This document shows positions 54,062 through 62,244 of a stretch of DNA of 64,000 nt, in pieces; within the stretch, counting starts at the first letter, position 1, and each line of letters begins with the position of its first letter. The position numbers and the translations under genes were made by a program. The stretch spans positions 30,153 through 94,152 of the forward strand of contig JAQBOG010000006.1 of the NCBI GenBank assembly GCA_028288165.1, in the 5' to 3' direction. This stretch comes from Sphingobacteriales bacterium (GTDB lineage Bacteria > Bacteroidota > Bacteroidia > Sphingobacteriales > Sphingobacteriaceae). The notes beneath the pieces were generated by a model, which worked only from the letters and a program-made list of their open reading frames with translations, did no database searches and was not told the origin of the DNA.

Positions 54062-55418
54062 TTACTCTGAAACCCTCTCCTATCTTTATTCTCGTTTACC
54101 AATGTTTACCCGTGTGGGAAGCTCTGCGTATAAAGAGGACTTAACCAACACCATCGAACTTTGTAAATTTCTAAATAATCCACAGAACCATTTTAAATCG
54201 GTACATGTAGGCGGAACAAATGGTAAAGGTTCCACCTCGCATATGTTAGCTGCCATATTGCAAACCGCTGGATATAAAACGGGCCTATATACCTCACCTC
54301 ATTTACGTGATTTTAGGGAACGGATTCGGGTAAATGGCAACATGATTAGCGAAGAACATGTGGTAGCGTTTACTCATCAGCTTTTCGATAAGATTGAAGA
54401 AATAGAACCTTCTTTCTTTGAAGTGACTGTAGCAATGGCGTTTGATCATTTCAGAAAAGAAAAGGTAGATATTGCCATTATTGAAGTTGGTTTAGGTGGA
54501 AGGTTAGACTCAACCAACATTATTGACCCTGTCTTATCGGTGATAACCAATATTGGGTATGACCACATGAATATATTGGGGGATACATTACCTCAAATCG
54601 CATCGGAAAAGGCTGGTATTATTAAGCAGAGAAAACCGGTTGTAATTGGACAAAGGCAACCTGAAATTGAAAATATTTTTATCCAGAAAGCGAAAGAGAA
54701 TAACGCTGACATTTTATTTGCGAGTGATGAATGGGATATATCGAAGTCCGAAAGTCTGGAGTCTGAAAGTCTGAAAGTTCAAAGTTTAAAATCCAAAGTT
54801 GAAAGCCAGCAGCTTTTAAATTTAAAAGTCCAAGCTATTCGTCATCCGGATGATCCTTTATCCCAACCAACTGCCTTCCCAGCATCAATCCAGCTTGACT
54901 TAACAGGAACTTATCAGCTTAAAAATCTAGCAACTGTACTTAGCTCTGTTAAACAATTAAGAGTTTGCGGTTTCAACATCACAAGTGAGCACATTCAAAC
55001 CGCTCTGAAACAGGTTACTGCCTTAACAGGATTAATGGGCAGATGGCAAACTATTAGTACTAATCCGTTTGTTATTTGTGATACAGGGCATAACGAAGAT
55101 GGAATTAAAGAGGTTTTGGAAAATATTCGAAGCACTTCTTACAATCATCTGCATATGGTTATCGGAATGGTAAAGGATAAAGATATTAACAAGGTTTTAA
55201 GCTTACTTCCGTCTGATGCCACCTATTATTTCTGTGAACCAGAAATTCCTCGTGCTAAAACGGCGATAGAACTACAAGCGGAAGCCAAGACACATAATTT
55301 AAATGGAAACGCTTACGCGACGGTTAAACAAGCGTTAGAAGCCGCAAAAAAAACCGCTCATGCGAGCGACCTGATTTTTGTAGGTGGAAGTACGTTTGTG
55401 GTTGCAGAAGTAGTTTAA
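54021..55418 (+). CDS. folC: Folylpolyglutamate/dihydrofolate synthase
   Basis: 465 residues as drawn. VGGTNGKGSTSHMLAAILQT is the P-loop, YTSPHLRDFRERIRVNG follows, EVGLGGRLDSTNIIDPVLSV is the Mur-ligase-like core, and VICDTGHNEDGIKEVLENI opens the C-terminal domain. Two oddities occur. The first 14 residues (MEYNSSPFRGLGGS) are encoded by the CCCCC/GGGGG repeat; the family-like part starts at YSETLSYLYSRLPMF, and no other ATG precedes it in good position. Residues about 242-262 (KSESLESESLKVQSLKSKVE) come from an AAGTCTGA-type tandem repeat inserted in frame. The essential enzyme appears otherwise intact. Confidence 0.93.
   Translation: MEYNSSPFRGLGGSYSETLSYLYSRLPMFTRVGSSAYKEDLTNTIELCKFLNNPQNHFKSVHVGGTNGKGSTSHMLAAILQTAGYKTGLYTSPHLRDFRERIRVNGNMISEEHVVAFTHQLFDKIEEIEPSFFEVTVAMAFDHFRKEKVDIAIIEVGLGGRLDSTNIIDPVLSVITNIGYDHMNILGDTLPQIASEKAGIIKQRKPVVIGQRQPEIENIFIQKAKENNADILFASDEWDISKSESLESESLKVQSLKSKVESQQLLNLKVQAIRHPDDPLSQPTAFPASIQLDLTGTYQLKNLATVLSSVKQLRVCGFNITSEHIQTALKQVTALTGLMGRWQTISTNPFVICDTGHNEDGIKEVLENIRSTSYNHLHMVIGMVKDKDINKVLSLLPSDATYYFCEPEIPRAKTAIELQAEAKTHNLNGNAYATVKQALEAAKKTAHASDLIFVGGSTFVVAEVV
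54744..54806. repeat. In-frame AAGTCYGA-type tandem repeat inside folC
   Basis: About eight units of a 7-8 nt word (AAGTCCGA, AAGTCTGG, AGTCTGA, AAGTCTGA, AAGTTCA...) lie within the coding sequence. They are translated as a Ser/Glu/Leu/Lys stretch. Confidence 0.75.
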
Positions 55419-56500
55419 TACACTTCAGGCTCTTGCTGGCTCAAGCAATGAAAGCTTCCCAATCCCCAAATAATATCCGTTGAATCTAATCCGATTATTT
55501 TTCTATCCGGAAAACTCTTGCCTATTATATCCAACGCTAAATCATCTTTTTCACAACGGTAAGTTGGCACAATTACATGCTGATTACTGATATAAAAATT
55601 AGCGTACGATGCAGGCAAACGGGTATCCTCATAAATAACTGCATCAGGCATAGGCAATTCAATTACGTTTAATTGCTTCCCATTTAACAAACGCATTTTA
55701 CTAAGTGATTTTAAATTTTGCTGTAGCAGCCCATAATTCTCATCATGAACGTTTGTTTCAACCACACTTAACACTGTGTCTTCATTTACAAATCGGATAG
55801 TATCGTCTATGTGGCCGTCTGTATCATCGCCCACAATGCCTTCGTCAACCCAAAGGACTTGGTCGATACCGTAATAGTTTGAAAGATATTCCTCTACCTG
55901 ATTCTGACTTAAATGCGGGTTTCTATTTTCATTCAATAAACAACAAGTGGAAGTTAGAACCGTTCCCTTACCGTTAAACTCTACAGAACCACCTTCCATA
56001 ATAATTCCAGGATTGAAGACGGGGATATTAAAACGCTCTCCAATCGATGTAGGAATAACATCATCCAGATCAAACGGGGGATATTTTCCTCCCCAAGCAT
56101 TAAATCCCCAATCAATTATAATTTTTTTGTGTTCAGCGTTTGGATTAATTAAAAAAGCCGGTCCATGATCCCGACACCAAGCATCATTTGTTGGGTTAAA
56201 ATAAAACTCAATCTTACTTAAATCGGCACCTGCTTTTGTTATATGACTTAATGCAAAGTTCTTCAATGCCTCATCAGCTACATTAATTCTAACTTTTTCA
56301 CTTTCGGCCAGCACTTTAATAAATTGTGCATACACCAAATAAATTGAATCAATCTTCCCCGGCCAGCTTTCTTCTTTATGTGGCCAACTCAACCAAGTAG
56401 CTTCATGCTTTTCCCATTCAGCCGGAAAACGGTAGCCAAGGTGTTTAGGTAGGGAGGTTAAGGGGTCGATGGTCAATAGTCCATGGTCCATGGTGTTCAT
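55415..56500 (-). CDS. aguA: Agmatine deiminase
   Basis: 361 residues as drawn. HEATWLSWPHKEESWPGKID near 32-51, MEGGSVEFNGKGTVLTSTCC near 170, DTDGHIDDTIRFVNEDTV near 220 and GSFHCLSQQEPEVY at the end (catalytic Cys in the HC-x-x-QQ motif) define the enzyme. It converts agmatine to N-carbamoylputrescine. The first 16 residues (MNTMDHGLLTIDPLTS) are encoded by an ACCATGGACTAT-type repeat; family-like sequence begins at LPKHLGYRFPAEW. Its stop shares TTAA with folC's stop. AguB lies upstream, separated by the S23-type gene. Confidence 0.94.
   Translation of the reverse strand: MNTMDHGLLTIDPLTSLPKHLGYRFPAEWEKHEATWLSWPHKEESWPGKIDSIYLVYAQFIKVLAESEKVRINVADEALKNFALSHITKAGADLSKIEFYFNPTNDAWCRDHGPAFLINPNAEHKKIIIDWGFNAWGGKYPPFDLDDVIPTSIGERFNIPVFNPGIIMEGGSVEFNGKGTVLTSTCCLLNENRNPHLSQNQVEEYLSNYYGIDQVLWVDEGIVGDDTDGHIDDTIRFVNEDTVLSVVETNVHDENYGLLQQNLKSLSKMRLLNGKQLNVIELPMPDAVIYEDTRLPASYANFYISNQHVIVPTYRCEKDDLALDIIGKSFPDRKIIGLDSTDIIWGLGSFHCLSQQEPEVY
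56464..56500. repeat. CCATGGTCCATGG-type repeat, left copy
   Basis: It contains ATAGTCCATGGTCCATGGT. The reverse complement includes ACCATGGACTAT, shared with the copy at 56981 in opposite orientation. It encodes the aguA start codon and first residues. Confidence 0.75.
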
Positions 56501-56554
56501 TCGTTTTATTAATGAATTTTACTGTTGTTTGTATTTTTGTTAGCGAGCACTTGG

Positions 56555-56938
56555 CTAACTGATGTCCACTTTTTTGGGCTCTGAATTAATGCTATTTCTA
56601 AGTGAAGTAATCATTTTGGTAAGGATTTCATATTCGTTGCATAATCTTTTAAAGTCATCCTGATCTATAAATTTTCTTCGTTGAGCGAGAAACAAACATG
56701 CGACTACTTCAATGCCGGATCGTAAAGAATAACTTAAAAAGTTTTTATAAACCGCATTTGTTTGGCCAGTACATCCTTCAGCAATGTTTAAAACTACCGA
56801 ATCCGCTGCTCTTTTAATTTGTGAGGTTAAAATAAACAGTTCCTCTTTAGGAAAGTGTGCCTTTGTTAAACAATGTATTTCATCGGCCAAATCCAGAGCC
56901 TTTTGCCAAACATGTAAACTTTCAAATTTAAAGGCCAT
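56555..56938 (-). CDS. Four-helix-bundle protein (S23 / 23S rRNA IVP family)
   Basis: 127 residues. FKFESLHVWQKALDLADEIH at the start, FPKEELFILTSQIKRAADSV then LNIAEG near 28-55, and FLSYSLRSGIEVVACLFLAQ near 68 are the standard motifs of this small helical family. It was first seen in 23S rRNA intervening sequences and is structurally akin to the Avd accessory protein of diversity-generating retroelements. Copies are scattered in Bacteroidota genomes with no agreed function. Here it splits the aguB-aguA pair and is bracketed by inverted copies of a short repeat, suggesting insertion. Confidence 0.92.
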   Translation of the reverse strand: MAFKFESLHVWQKALDLADEIHCLTKAHFPKEELFILTSQIKRAADSVVLNIAEGCTGQTNAVYKNFLSYSLRSGIEVVACLFLAQRRKFIDQDDFKRLCNEYEILTKMITSLRNSINSEPKKVDIS

Positions 56939-56980
56939 ATTTTACAGAGCAGCAAGATTAAATTATAAGTGGAAAAATAA

Positions 56981-57013
56981 ACCATGGACTATGGGCAATC
57001 AGCTATGGACAAT
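56981..57013. repeat. ACCATGGACTATGG-type repeat, right copy
   Basis: It contains ACCATGGACTATGGGCAATC and CTATGGACAAT. It is inverted relative to the copy at 56464-56500 and lies just after the aguB stop codon. Confidence 0.75.
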
Positions 57014-57018
57014 AAAAT

Positions 57019-57891
57019 CTATTCCTCATCCAAATACCTCTTAGTTATCGGCTGGTACGAATCAATTCTACGGTCGCGTAAAAATGGCCAGTGGGTACGG
57101 TAGCTATCTGTTTTTGAAAGATTAATTTCTTGTACAATACTTTCTTCGTTTTGGTGAGATGCTTGATACATAATGGTTCCGAATGGGTTTGCTACAAAAG
57201 AACCTCCCCAAAAATTGACTCCCGCCTCATTACCTACGCGATTTACACTTACTACGTGCACACCATTGGCAATTGCATGACTGCGTTGAATGGTCTGCCA
57301 AGCATTATATTGTTCTGTGTTTGTGCCTTCATCCTGAGTTTCTGCCCAGCCAATAGCTGTTGGATAAAATAATACTTCAGCACCCATTAAAGAGGTTATT
57401 CGTGCTGCCTCTGGATACCATTGATCCCAGCATATTAAAACGCCGATCGTGGCAAATTTGGTTTTGAAAACTTTATATCCCAGATCGCCTGGAGTGAAGT
57501 AAAATTTTTCGTAAAAACCCGGATCATCTGGAATATGCATTTTCCGATATTTACCTAGATATGTTCCGTCAGCATCTAAAACAGCCGTTGTATTATGATA
57601 GATTCCCTGAGTTCTTTTTTCGAATAAGGAAGCAATAATTACCACATTCAGTTCTTTAGCTACTGCTGAAAGCTCATCAGAGGATGGCCCAGGAATAGCT
57701 TCTGCTAAAGCGAAGTTATCGTAACTCTCCTCATCACAAAAATAAAGAGAAGTAAAAAGTTCTTGCAAGCAAATAATCTGAGCACCTTTTGCAGCTGTTT
57801 CACGAACTTTAGTAATAGCCTTTTGTAAGTTATCTTGTTTATTACTGGTACAACTCATTTGCACCAAGCCTATTTTTACCTTTTGTTCCAT
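57019..57891 (-). CDS. aguB: N-carbamoylputrescine amidohydrolase
   Basis: A 290-residue nitrilase-superfamily enzyme. The Glu-Lys-Cys triad is visible in ICLQELFTSLYFC (E), GKYRKMHIPDDPGFYEKFYF (K) and IGVLICWDQWYPEAARI (C). The tail TDSYRTHWPFLRDRRIDSYQ is typical of AguB. It hydrolyses N-carbamoylputrescine to putrescine, the step after AguA. A TACTTTTG promoter box (57912-57919, complement) lies 20 nt upstream, so aguB heads a three-gene leftward run with the S23-type gene and aguA. Confidence 0.95.
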   Translation of the reverse strand: MEQKVKIGLVQMSCTSNKQDNLQKAITKVRETAAKGAQIICLQELFTSLYFCDEESYDNFALAEAIPGPSSDELSAVAKELNVVIIASLFEKRTQGIYHNTTAVLDADGTYLGKYRKMHIPDDPGFYEKFYFTPGDLGYKVFKTKFATIGVLICWDQWYPEAARITSLMGAEVLFYPTAIGWAETQDEGTNTEQYNAWQTIQRSHAIANGVHVVSVNRVGNEAGVNFWGGSFVANPFGTIMYQASHQNEESIVQEINLSKTDSYRTHWPFLRDRRIDSYQPITKRYLDEE

Positions 57892-57911
57892 AAGCGTTTT
57901 TGATAAGTTCG

Positions 57912-57919
57912 CAAAAGTA
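57912..57919 (-). promoter_or_regulatory. TAnnTTTG promoter box of aguB
   Basis: On the minus strand this reads TACTTTTG. The place of the -33 element is taken by the heptanucleotide tandem repeat at 57933. Confidence 0.55.
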
Positions 57920-57932
57920 AGTTTTTAAGTAA

Positions 57933-57985
57933 TAAGTTGTAAGCTGTAAGTTCTAAGTTATATGTTGTAAGTTCTAAGTTCTAAG
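57933..57985. repeat. Heptanucleotide tandem repeat (TAAGTTS)
   Basis: Seven and a half consecutive 7-nt units: TAAGTTG, TAAGCTG, TAAGTTC, TAAGTTA, TATGTTG, TAAGTTC, TAAGTTC, TAAG. It lies between the aguB promoter box and the 3' end of the permease gene. A 7-nt period suits slippage-driven length change. Confidence 0.9.
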
Positions 57986-58000
57986 ACTTGAGTCTTCTAC

Positions 58001-59449
58001 TTAAGTTCTTTGCTTATCTCCAAAATAACGCCATAAGAAATACACTGGTACACCAGATAATACAATTATTAACCCAGGCTGCGTATACTCAGGTTTGTAC
58101 ATGTAGAGCAAAAGACAAAAAGTTATTCCCATTACGATATAAAGAGCAGGCAAAATTGGGTAGCCGAATGCCTTATATGGCCTTGGTGTGTTAGGTTGTT
58201 TGTACCTTAAAATGAATATTCCCCCAATAGTAAGTACATAAAATATCACTACTACGAAGGATATCATGTCTAATAAATTACCATACTTTCCACTTAAACA
58301 AAGAATTGAGGCAACCACACATTGCATCCAGAGTGCGAATTCTGGCACTGAATTTTTATTCAAGCTTGCTGTCTTCTTGAAAAACAAACCATCCTCGGCC
58401 ATGCTATAGTAAACCCGGGCTCCAGCTAATATTAAACCATTATTGCAACCAAAAGTAGATACCATAATCATCAAGGCTATTACGATTGTACCTACGTTTC
58501 CGAAAATTACAGAAGAAGCAGCAACAGCAACTCGATCTTTTTCAGCAGAAGCAATCTCCTGTAAAGGAAGCACACCTGTATACACAAGATTTGCTAGAAT
58601 ATAAATTACGGTAACTATCAACGTTCCGAAAAATAAGCTTAAACCGATGTTACGTTGCGGATTTTTAACTTCTCCAGCAATAAAAGTGACATTGTTCCAG
58701 GCATCACTACTAAAAATTGAACCAACCATCGCAGCTGTGAAAGCAGATAAAGCGGCAATCGTGGTGTATGACTGTATGGAACCATCTTTACCGAGCGAAT
58801 GCATATCCCAGGCATTCGTCCAATTGACTGTCCATATTTCGGGCTTTAACATGATAAAACCAAAAGCAATTAGGCCAAACAAGCTAACCAGCTTTGTCAA
58901 TGTGAAAGTAGTTTGAATAATTTTTCCACTTTTAATACCGCGTGTGTTTACATATGTTAGCAGGACAATCACAGCAATAGAAAGCAATTGAGCATGTGAT
59001 ATACTTAATTTATAATTGAATAACGGATTGAAATCTATAGTAGTAAAGATTATATCCTCACTCGCAAACGAGAACCATTTTAAATAAGCAGCGAACTTAG
59101 AAAATGCCACTCCCACCGCTGCAATCGTTCCGGTTTGAATTACCGTAAAGAAACTCCATCCGTAAAGAAAACCAACAAACGGGTTATAAGCTTCTTTTAA
59201 ATAAACATATTGGCCACCAGCTTTTGGAAACATGGCACTTAACTCACCATAACTGATAGCAGCAATTAGGGTCATTACGCCGGTAATTAACCAAACGGCA
59301 ATTAACCATCCGGCAGATCCAACATTACGGGTTATATCCGCAGCAACTATAAAAATTCCAGAGCCAATCATACTTCCTGCCACAAGTAAAGTTGCGTCAA
59401 GCAAGCCTAGCTCGCGTTTCATTCCGGTTTGTTCTGATGATTGTTCCAT
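58001..59449 (-). CDS. APC-family amino acid/polyamine permease
   Basis: 482 residues with about twelve hydrophobic segments. The first helix carries the substrate-binding signature LLVAGSMIGSGIFIVAADIT (GSGIF). Later parts such as GEVKNPQRNIGLSLFFGTLI and TPRPYKAFGYPILPALYIVM are standard for the LAT/AGT branch. It imports or exchanges an amino acid or related cation. Being just upstream of aguB in the same direction, it could carry agmatine, arginine or a related substrate, though a tandem repeat and a separate promoter box lie between. An alternative start is MKRELGLL, 9 codons in. Confidence 0.9.
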   Translation of the reverse strand: MEQSSEQTGMKRELGLLDATLLVAGSMIGSGIFIVAADITRNVGSAGWLIAVWLITGVMTLIAAISYGELSAMFPKAGGQYVYLKEAYNPFVGFLYGWSFFTVIQTGTIAAVGVAFSKFAAYLKWFSFASEDIIFTTIDFNPLFNYKLSISHAQLLSIAVIVLLTYVNTRGIKSGKIIQTTFTLTKLVSLFGLIAFGFIMLKPEIWTVNWTNAWDMHSLGKDGSIQSYTTIAALSAFTAAMVGSIFSSDAWNNVTFIAGEVKNPQRNIGLSLFFGTLIVTVIYILANLVYTGVLPLQEIASAEKDRVAVAASSVIFGNVGTIVIALMIMVSTFGCNNGLILAGARVYYSMAEDGLFFKKTASLNKNSVPEFALWMQCVVASILCLSGKYGNLLDMISFVVVIFYVLTIGGIFILRYKQPNTPRPYKAFGYPILPALYIVMGITFCLLLYMYKPEYTQPGLIIVLSGVPVYFLWRYFGDKQRT

Positions 59450-59564
59450 TGTTTAGTTTAGGTGCACGAATTTATCTAAAAATCGCACATTATAAAATTA
59501 TCATTACCTTACCTTTTATGGAGTTTAATCCTTGAAATAAAATTCATTAAAACATCATAAATAA

Positions 59565-59595
59565 TTTGATTAATAGATTAACCCTGCTATTTTTG
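59565..59595 (+). promoter_or_regulatory. Canonical Bacteroidota promoter of hppA
   Basis: TTTG (59565-59568) and TATTTTTG (59588-59595) are separated by exactly 19 nt, the textbook TTTG-N19-TAnnTTTG arrangement. It lies 61 nt upstream of the ATG and is the clearest promoter in the window. Confidence 0.8.
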
Positions 59596-59656
59596 AATTT
59601 ACACCAATATTTAACCAAATACCTTTTCCCATAATTTTAAATCATATCAATTATCT

Positions 59657-61909
59657 ATGGAGTTTTTACAACAAAATCTTATTTATTTAATTCCGGCCTT
59701 TGGCATTATCGGGATTCTGGTAATGCTAGTCAAATCATCTTGGGTTTCAAAACAAGATGCTGGTGATGACAATATGAAACAACTGGCTGGCTATATTGCC
59801 GATGGTGCAATGGCATTTTTAAAAGCAGAATGGAAAGTACTATCCTATTTTGCAGTTATTGCAGCCATTCTATTAGCATATACTGGCACATTGGTTGAAA
59901 CCTCGAGCTGGGTTATTGCAGTATCCTTTATTATAGGTGCTTTTACTTCTGCTTTCGCAGGATATGTTGGAATGAATATAGCGACTAAAGCGAATGTTAG
60001 AACAACTCAAGCTGCCCGTACAAGTTTAGCACAGGCTTTGAAAGTGTCATTCACTGCAGGAAGTGTAATGGGTATCGGTGTAGCCGGATTAGCTGTTTTA
60101 GGACTTGGATCACTGTTCATTGTATTTTACCAGATATATGTGGTGAATGTTACTGGTGCAAGTGTGAATGGAAAAGAGATGGAGAAAGCATTGGAAGTAT
60201 TAGCTGGTTTTTCATTAGGTGCTGAATCAATCGCATTATTTGCACGTGTTGGAGGTGGTATTTACACAAAAGCTGCCGATGTTGGTGCAGATTTAGTAGG
60301 TAAAGTTGAGGCTGGTATTCCAGAAGATGATGTGCGTAACCCTGCAACTATTGCAGATAACGTAGGTGATAACGTAGGTGACGTAGCCGGAATGGGCGCA
60401 GATTTATTTGGGTCATACGTTGCTACGATACTTGCAACCATGATTTTAGGTCGAGAAATTGTATCTGCAGATAATTTTGGCGGTATTGCTCCTATCCTAT
60501 TACCGATGCTTATTGCAGGTTTAGGTTTATTATTATCAATTGTGTCTACTTATTTTGTTCGCATTAAAAAAGAAACAGATAGTGTTCAAAATGCATTGAA
60601 CATGGGTAACTGGGCATCTATTATACTAACAGCCATTGCTTCTTACTTCGCTGTTGTTTGGTTATTACCTGACGGAACTTTACACATGAGCCGTGACATG
60701 GGTGCAGATGGAGCTTTGAAAGCTGGAGCTCATGAATTCACTAAAATGAGTGTTTTCTATGCAATCATTGTTGGTTTAATTGTTGGAACATTGATGAGTT
60801 TAATTACAGAATACTATACCGCAATGGGTAAAGGGCCGGTTCAATCTATTATAAAACAATCTTCAACAGGCCATGCAACGAATATTATTGCAGGTTTAGC
60901 GGTAGGAATGCAATCAACTGTATTGCCTATCATCGTTTTAGCATCAGGGATTTACGGTTCATTTTACTTTGCAGGATTTTACGGAGTTGCAATTGCAGCG
61001 GCAGGTATGATGGCTACAACAGCGATGCAATTATCAATTGATGCTTTTGGCCCTATTGCAGATAATGCAGGCGGTATTGCAGAAATGAGTGGTTTACCTG
61101 CTGAAGTTCGTGAGCGTACAGACAATTTGGACGCAGTAGGAAACACAACCGCAGCAACTGGAAAAGGATTTGCAATTGCATCTGCCGCATTAACGTCCTT
61201 AGCATTGTTCGCCGCCTTTGTAGGCGTTGCGGGAATAGATCACATTGATATTTACAAAGCAGATGTTTTGGCTGGATTATTTGTAGGAGGAATGATTCCT
61301 TTCATATTCTCCGCTTTATGTATATCAGCAGTTGGTCGTGCAGCCATGGATATGGTTCAGGAAGTACGCCGCCAGTTCCGTGAAATTCCTGGAATTATGG
61401 AATACAAAGCGAAACCGGAGTACGAAAAATGTGTTGCTATTTCTACTGAAGCATCTATCCGTGAGATGATGTTACCTGGAGCAATTGCTTTGATTGTACC
61501 AATTATCATTGGTTTTACTTTCGGTCCTGAAGTTTTAGGCGGTTTATTAGCAGGTGTAACGGTTTCTGGAGTATTGATGGGAATTTTCCAATCTAACGCA
61601 GGTGGTGCTTGGGACAATGCAAAAAAATCTTTTGAAAAAGGTGTTTTGATTAATGGAGAGATGTATTATAAAAAATCTGAACCACATAAAGCTTCTGTAA
61701 CTGGTGATACCGTTGGAGATCCTTTCAAAGATACATCCGGTCCATCGATGAATATTTTAATTAAATTGATGTCTATCGTGTCATTAGTAATTGCACCACA
61801 TATCTCTTCTGGCGAACACCATACCAGTCAGGTAAACGACATGAAAAAAGAAATTAAGGTAGTTACTCAGGTGAAAGCTGAGCCGAAAGCAGAAAAGCTA
61901 AATTTCTAA
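59657..61909 (+). CDS. hppA: Membrane-bound K+-dependent pyrophosphatase (Na+ and/or H+ pump)
   Basis: 750 residues with about 16 hydrophobic segments. The catalytic core has [20 protein letters not shown] near 195-215, [20 protein letters not shown] near 228-247, and [20 protein letters not shown] near 470. [18 protein letters not shown] near 495 has Ala where K+-independent enzymes have Lys, so this is the K+-dependent type, many members of which pump Na+. It hydrolyses PPi from biosynthesis to energise the membrane. The tail carries an extra, less conserved, Lys/Glu-rich stretch. Confidence 0.96.
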   Translation: MEFLQQNLIYLIPAFGIIGILVMLVKSSWVSKQDAGDDNMKQLAGYIADGAMAFLKAEWKVLSYFAVIAAILLAYTGTLVETSSWVIAVSFIIGAFTSAFAGYVGMNIATKANVRTTQAARTSLAQALKVSFTAGSVMGIGVAGLAVLGLGSLFIVFYQIYVVNVTGASVNGKEMEKALEVLAGFSLGAESIALFARVGGGIYTKAADVGADLVGKVEAGIPEDDVRNPATIADNVGDNVGDVAGMGADLFGSYVATILATMILGREIVSADNFGGIAPILLPMLIAGLGLLLSIVSTYFVRIKKETDSVQNALNMGNWASIILTAIASYFAVVWLLPDGTLHMSRDMGADGALKAGAHEFTKMSVFYAIIVGLIVGTLMSLITEYYTAMGKGPVQSIIKQSSTGHATNIIAGLAVGMQSTVLPIIVLASGIYGSFYFAGFYGVAIAAAGMMATTAMQLSIDAFGPIADNAGGIAEMSGLPAEVRERTDNLDAVGNTTAATGKGFAIASAALTSLALFAAFVGVAGIDHIDIYKADVLAGLFVGGMIPFIFSALCISAVGRAAMDMVQEVRRQFREIPGIMEYKAKPEYEKCVAISTEASIREMMLPGAIALIVPIIIGFTFGPEVLGGLLAGVTVSGVLMGIFQSNAGGAWDNAKKSFEKGVLINGEMYYKKSEPHKASVTGDTVGDPFKDTSGPSMNILIKLMSIVSLVIAPHISSGEHHTSQVNDMKKEIKVVTQVKAEPKAEKLNF

Positions 61910-61945
61910 AAGAGAATTTAGAGAAAATTACTTTCTAGCATAATT

Positions 61946-61979
61946 AAAAAGGGATTTCCAACCGGAAATCCCTTTTTTT
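61946..61979 (+). terminator. Strong terminator after hppA (bidirectional)
   Basis: AAAAAGGGATTTCC and GGAAATCCCTTTTT form a 14-bp perfect stem around a 4-nt AACC loop, followed by more T residues. It lies 36 nt after the hppA stop. The A-run on the other side lets it work for both strands. Confidence 0.95.
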
Positions 61980-62142
61980 GTTTAAAAGAATTCAACAGAC
62001 GGTTTATATGCACTGGATTGTTATATCAGCTTCAATGGCTTTTACTAATTCCCCACACGTCATCTTGGAAAACATTTCGTGAGATTGTTAAATGCTATAA
62101 AACCAATTGAAGGCATAGCATTTGATACCGAGATGAATATAT

Positions 62143-62244
62143 ATGATTAAAGCTTACAGATTATACACCGGAACAGACGGACACTCACATGTTGAAGTGG
62201 AACATGTATCGGAAGATCAATTATTTGTAATATGCATCCCATAA
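62143..62244 (+). pseudogene. Truncated start of a cupin-like gene
   Basis: ATG 62143 opens a 33-codon frame: MIKAYRLYTGTDGHSHVEVE then HVSEDQ. It resembles the N-terminus of a small cupin-type protein common in Bacteroidota, as I remember it. The likeness stops at about 62220, exactly where the convergent FAD-oxidase gene ends. The last eight codons (LFVICIP plus stop) are antisense to that gene. I infer that the rest was lost when the oxidase segment arrived. Confidence 0.5.
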
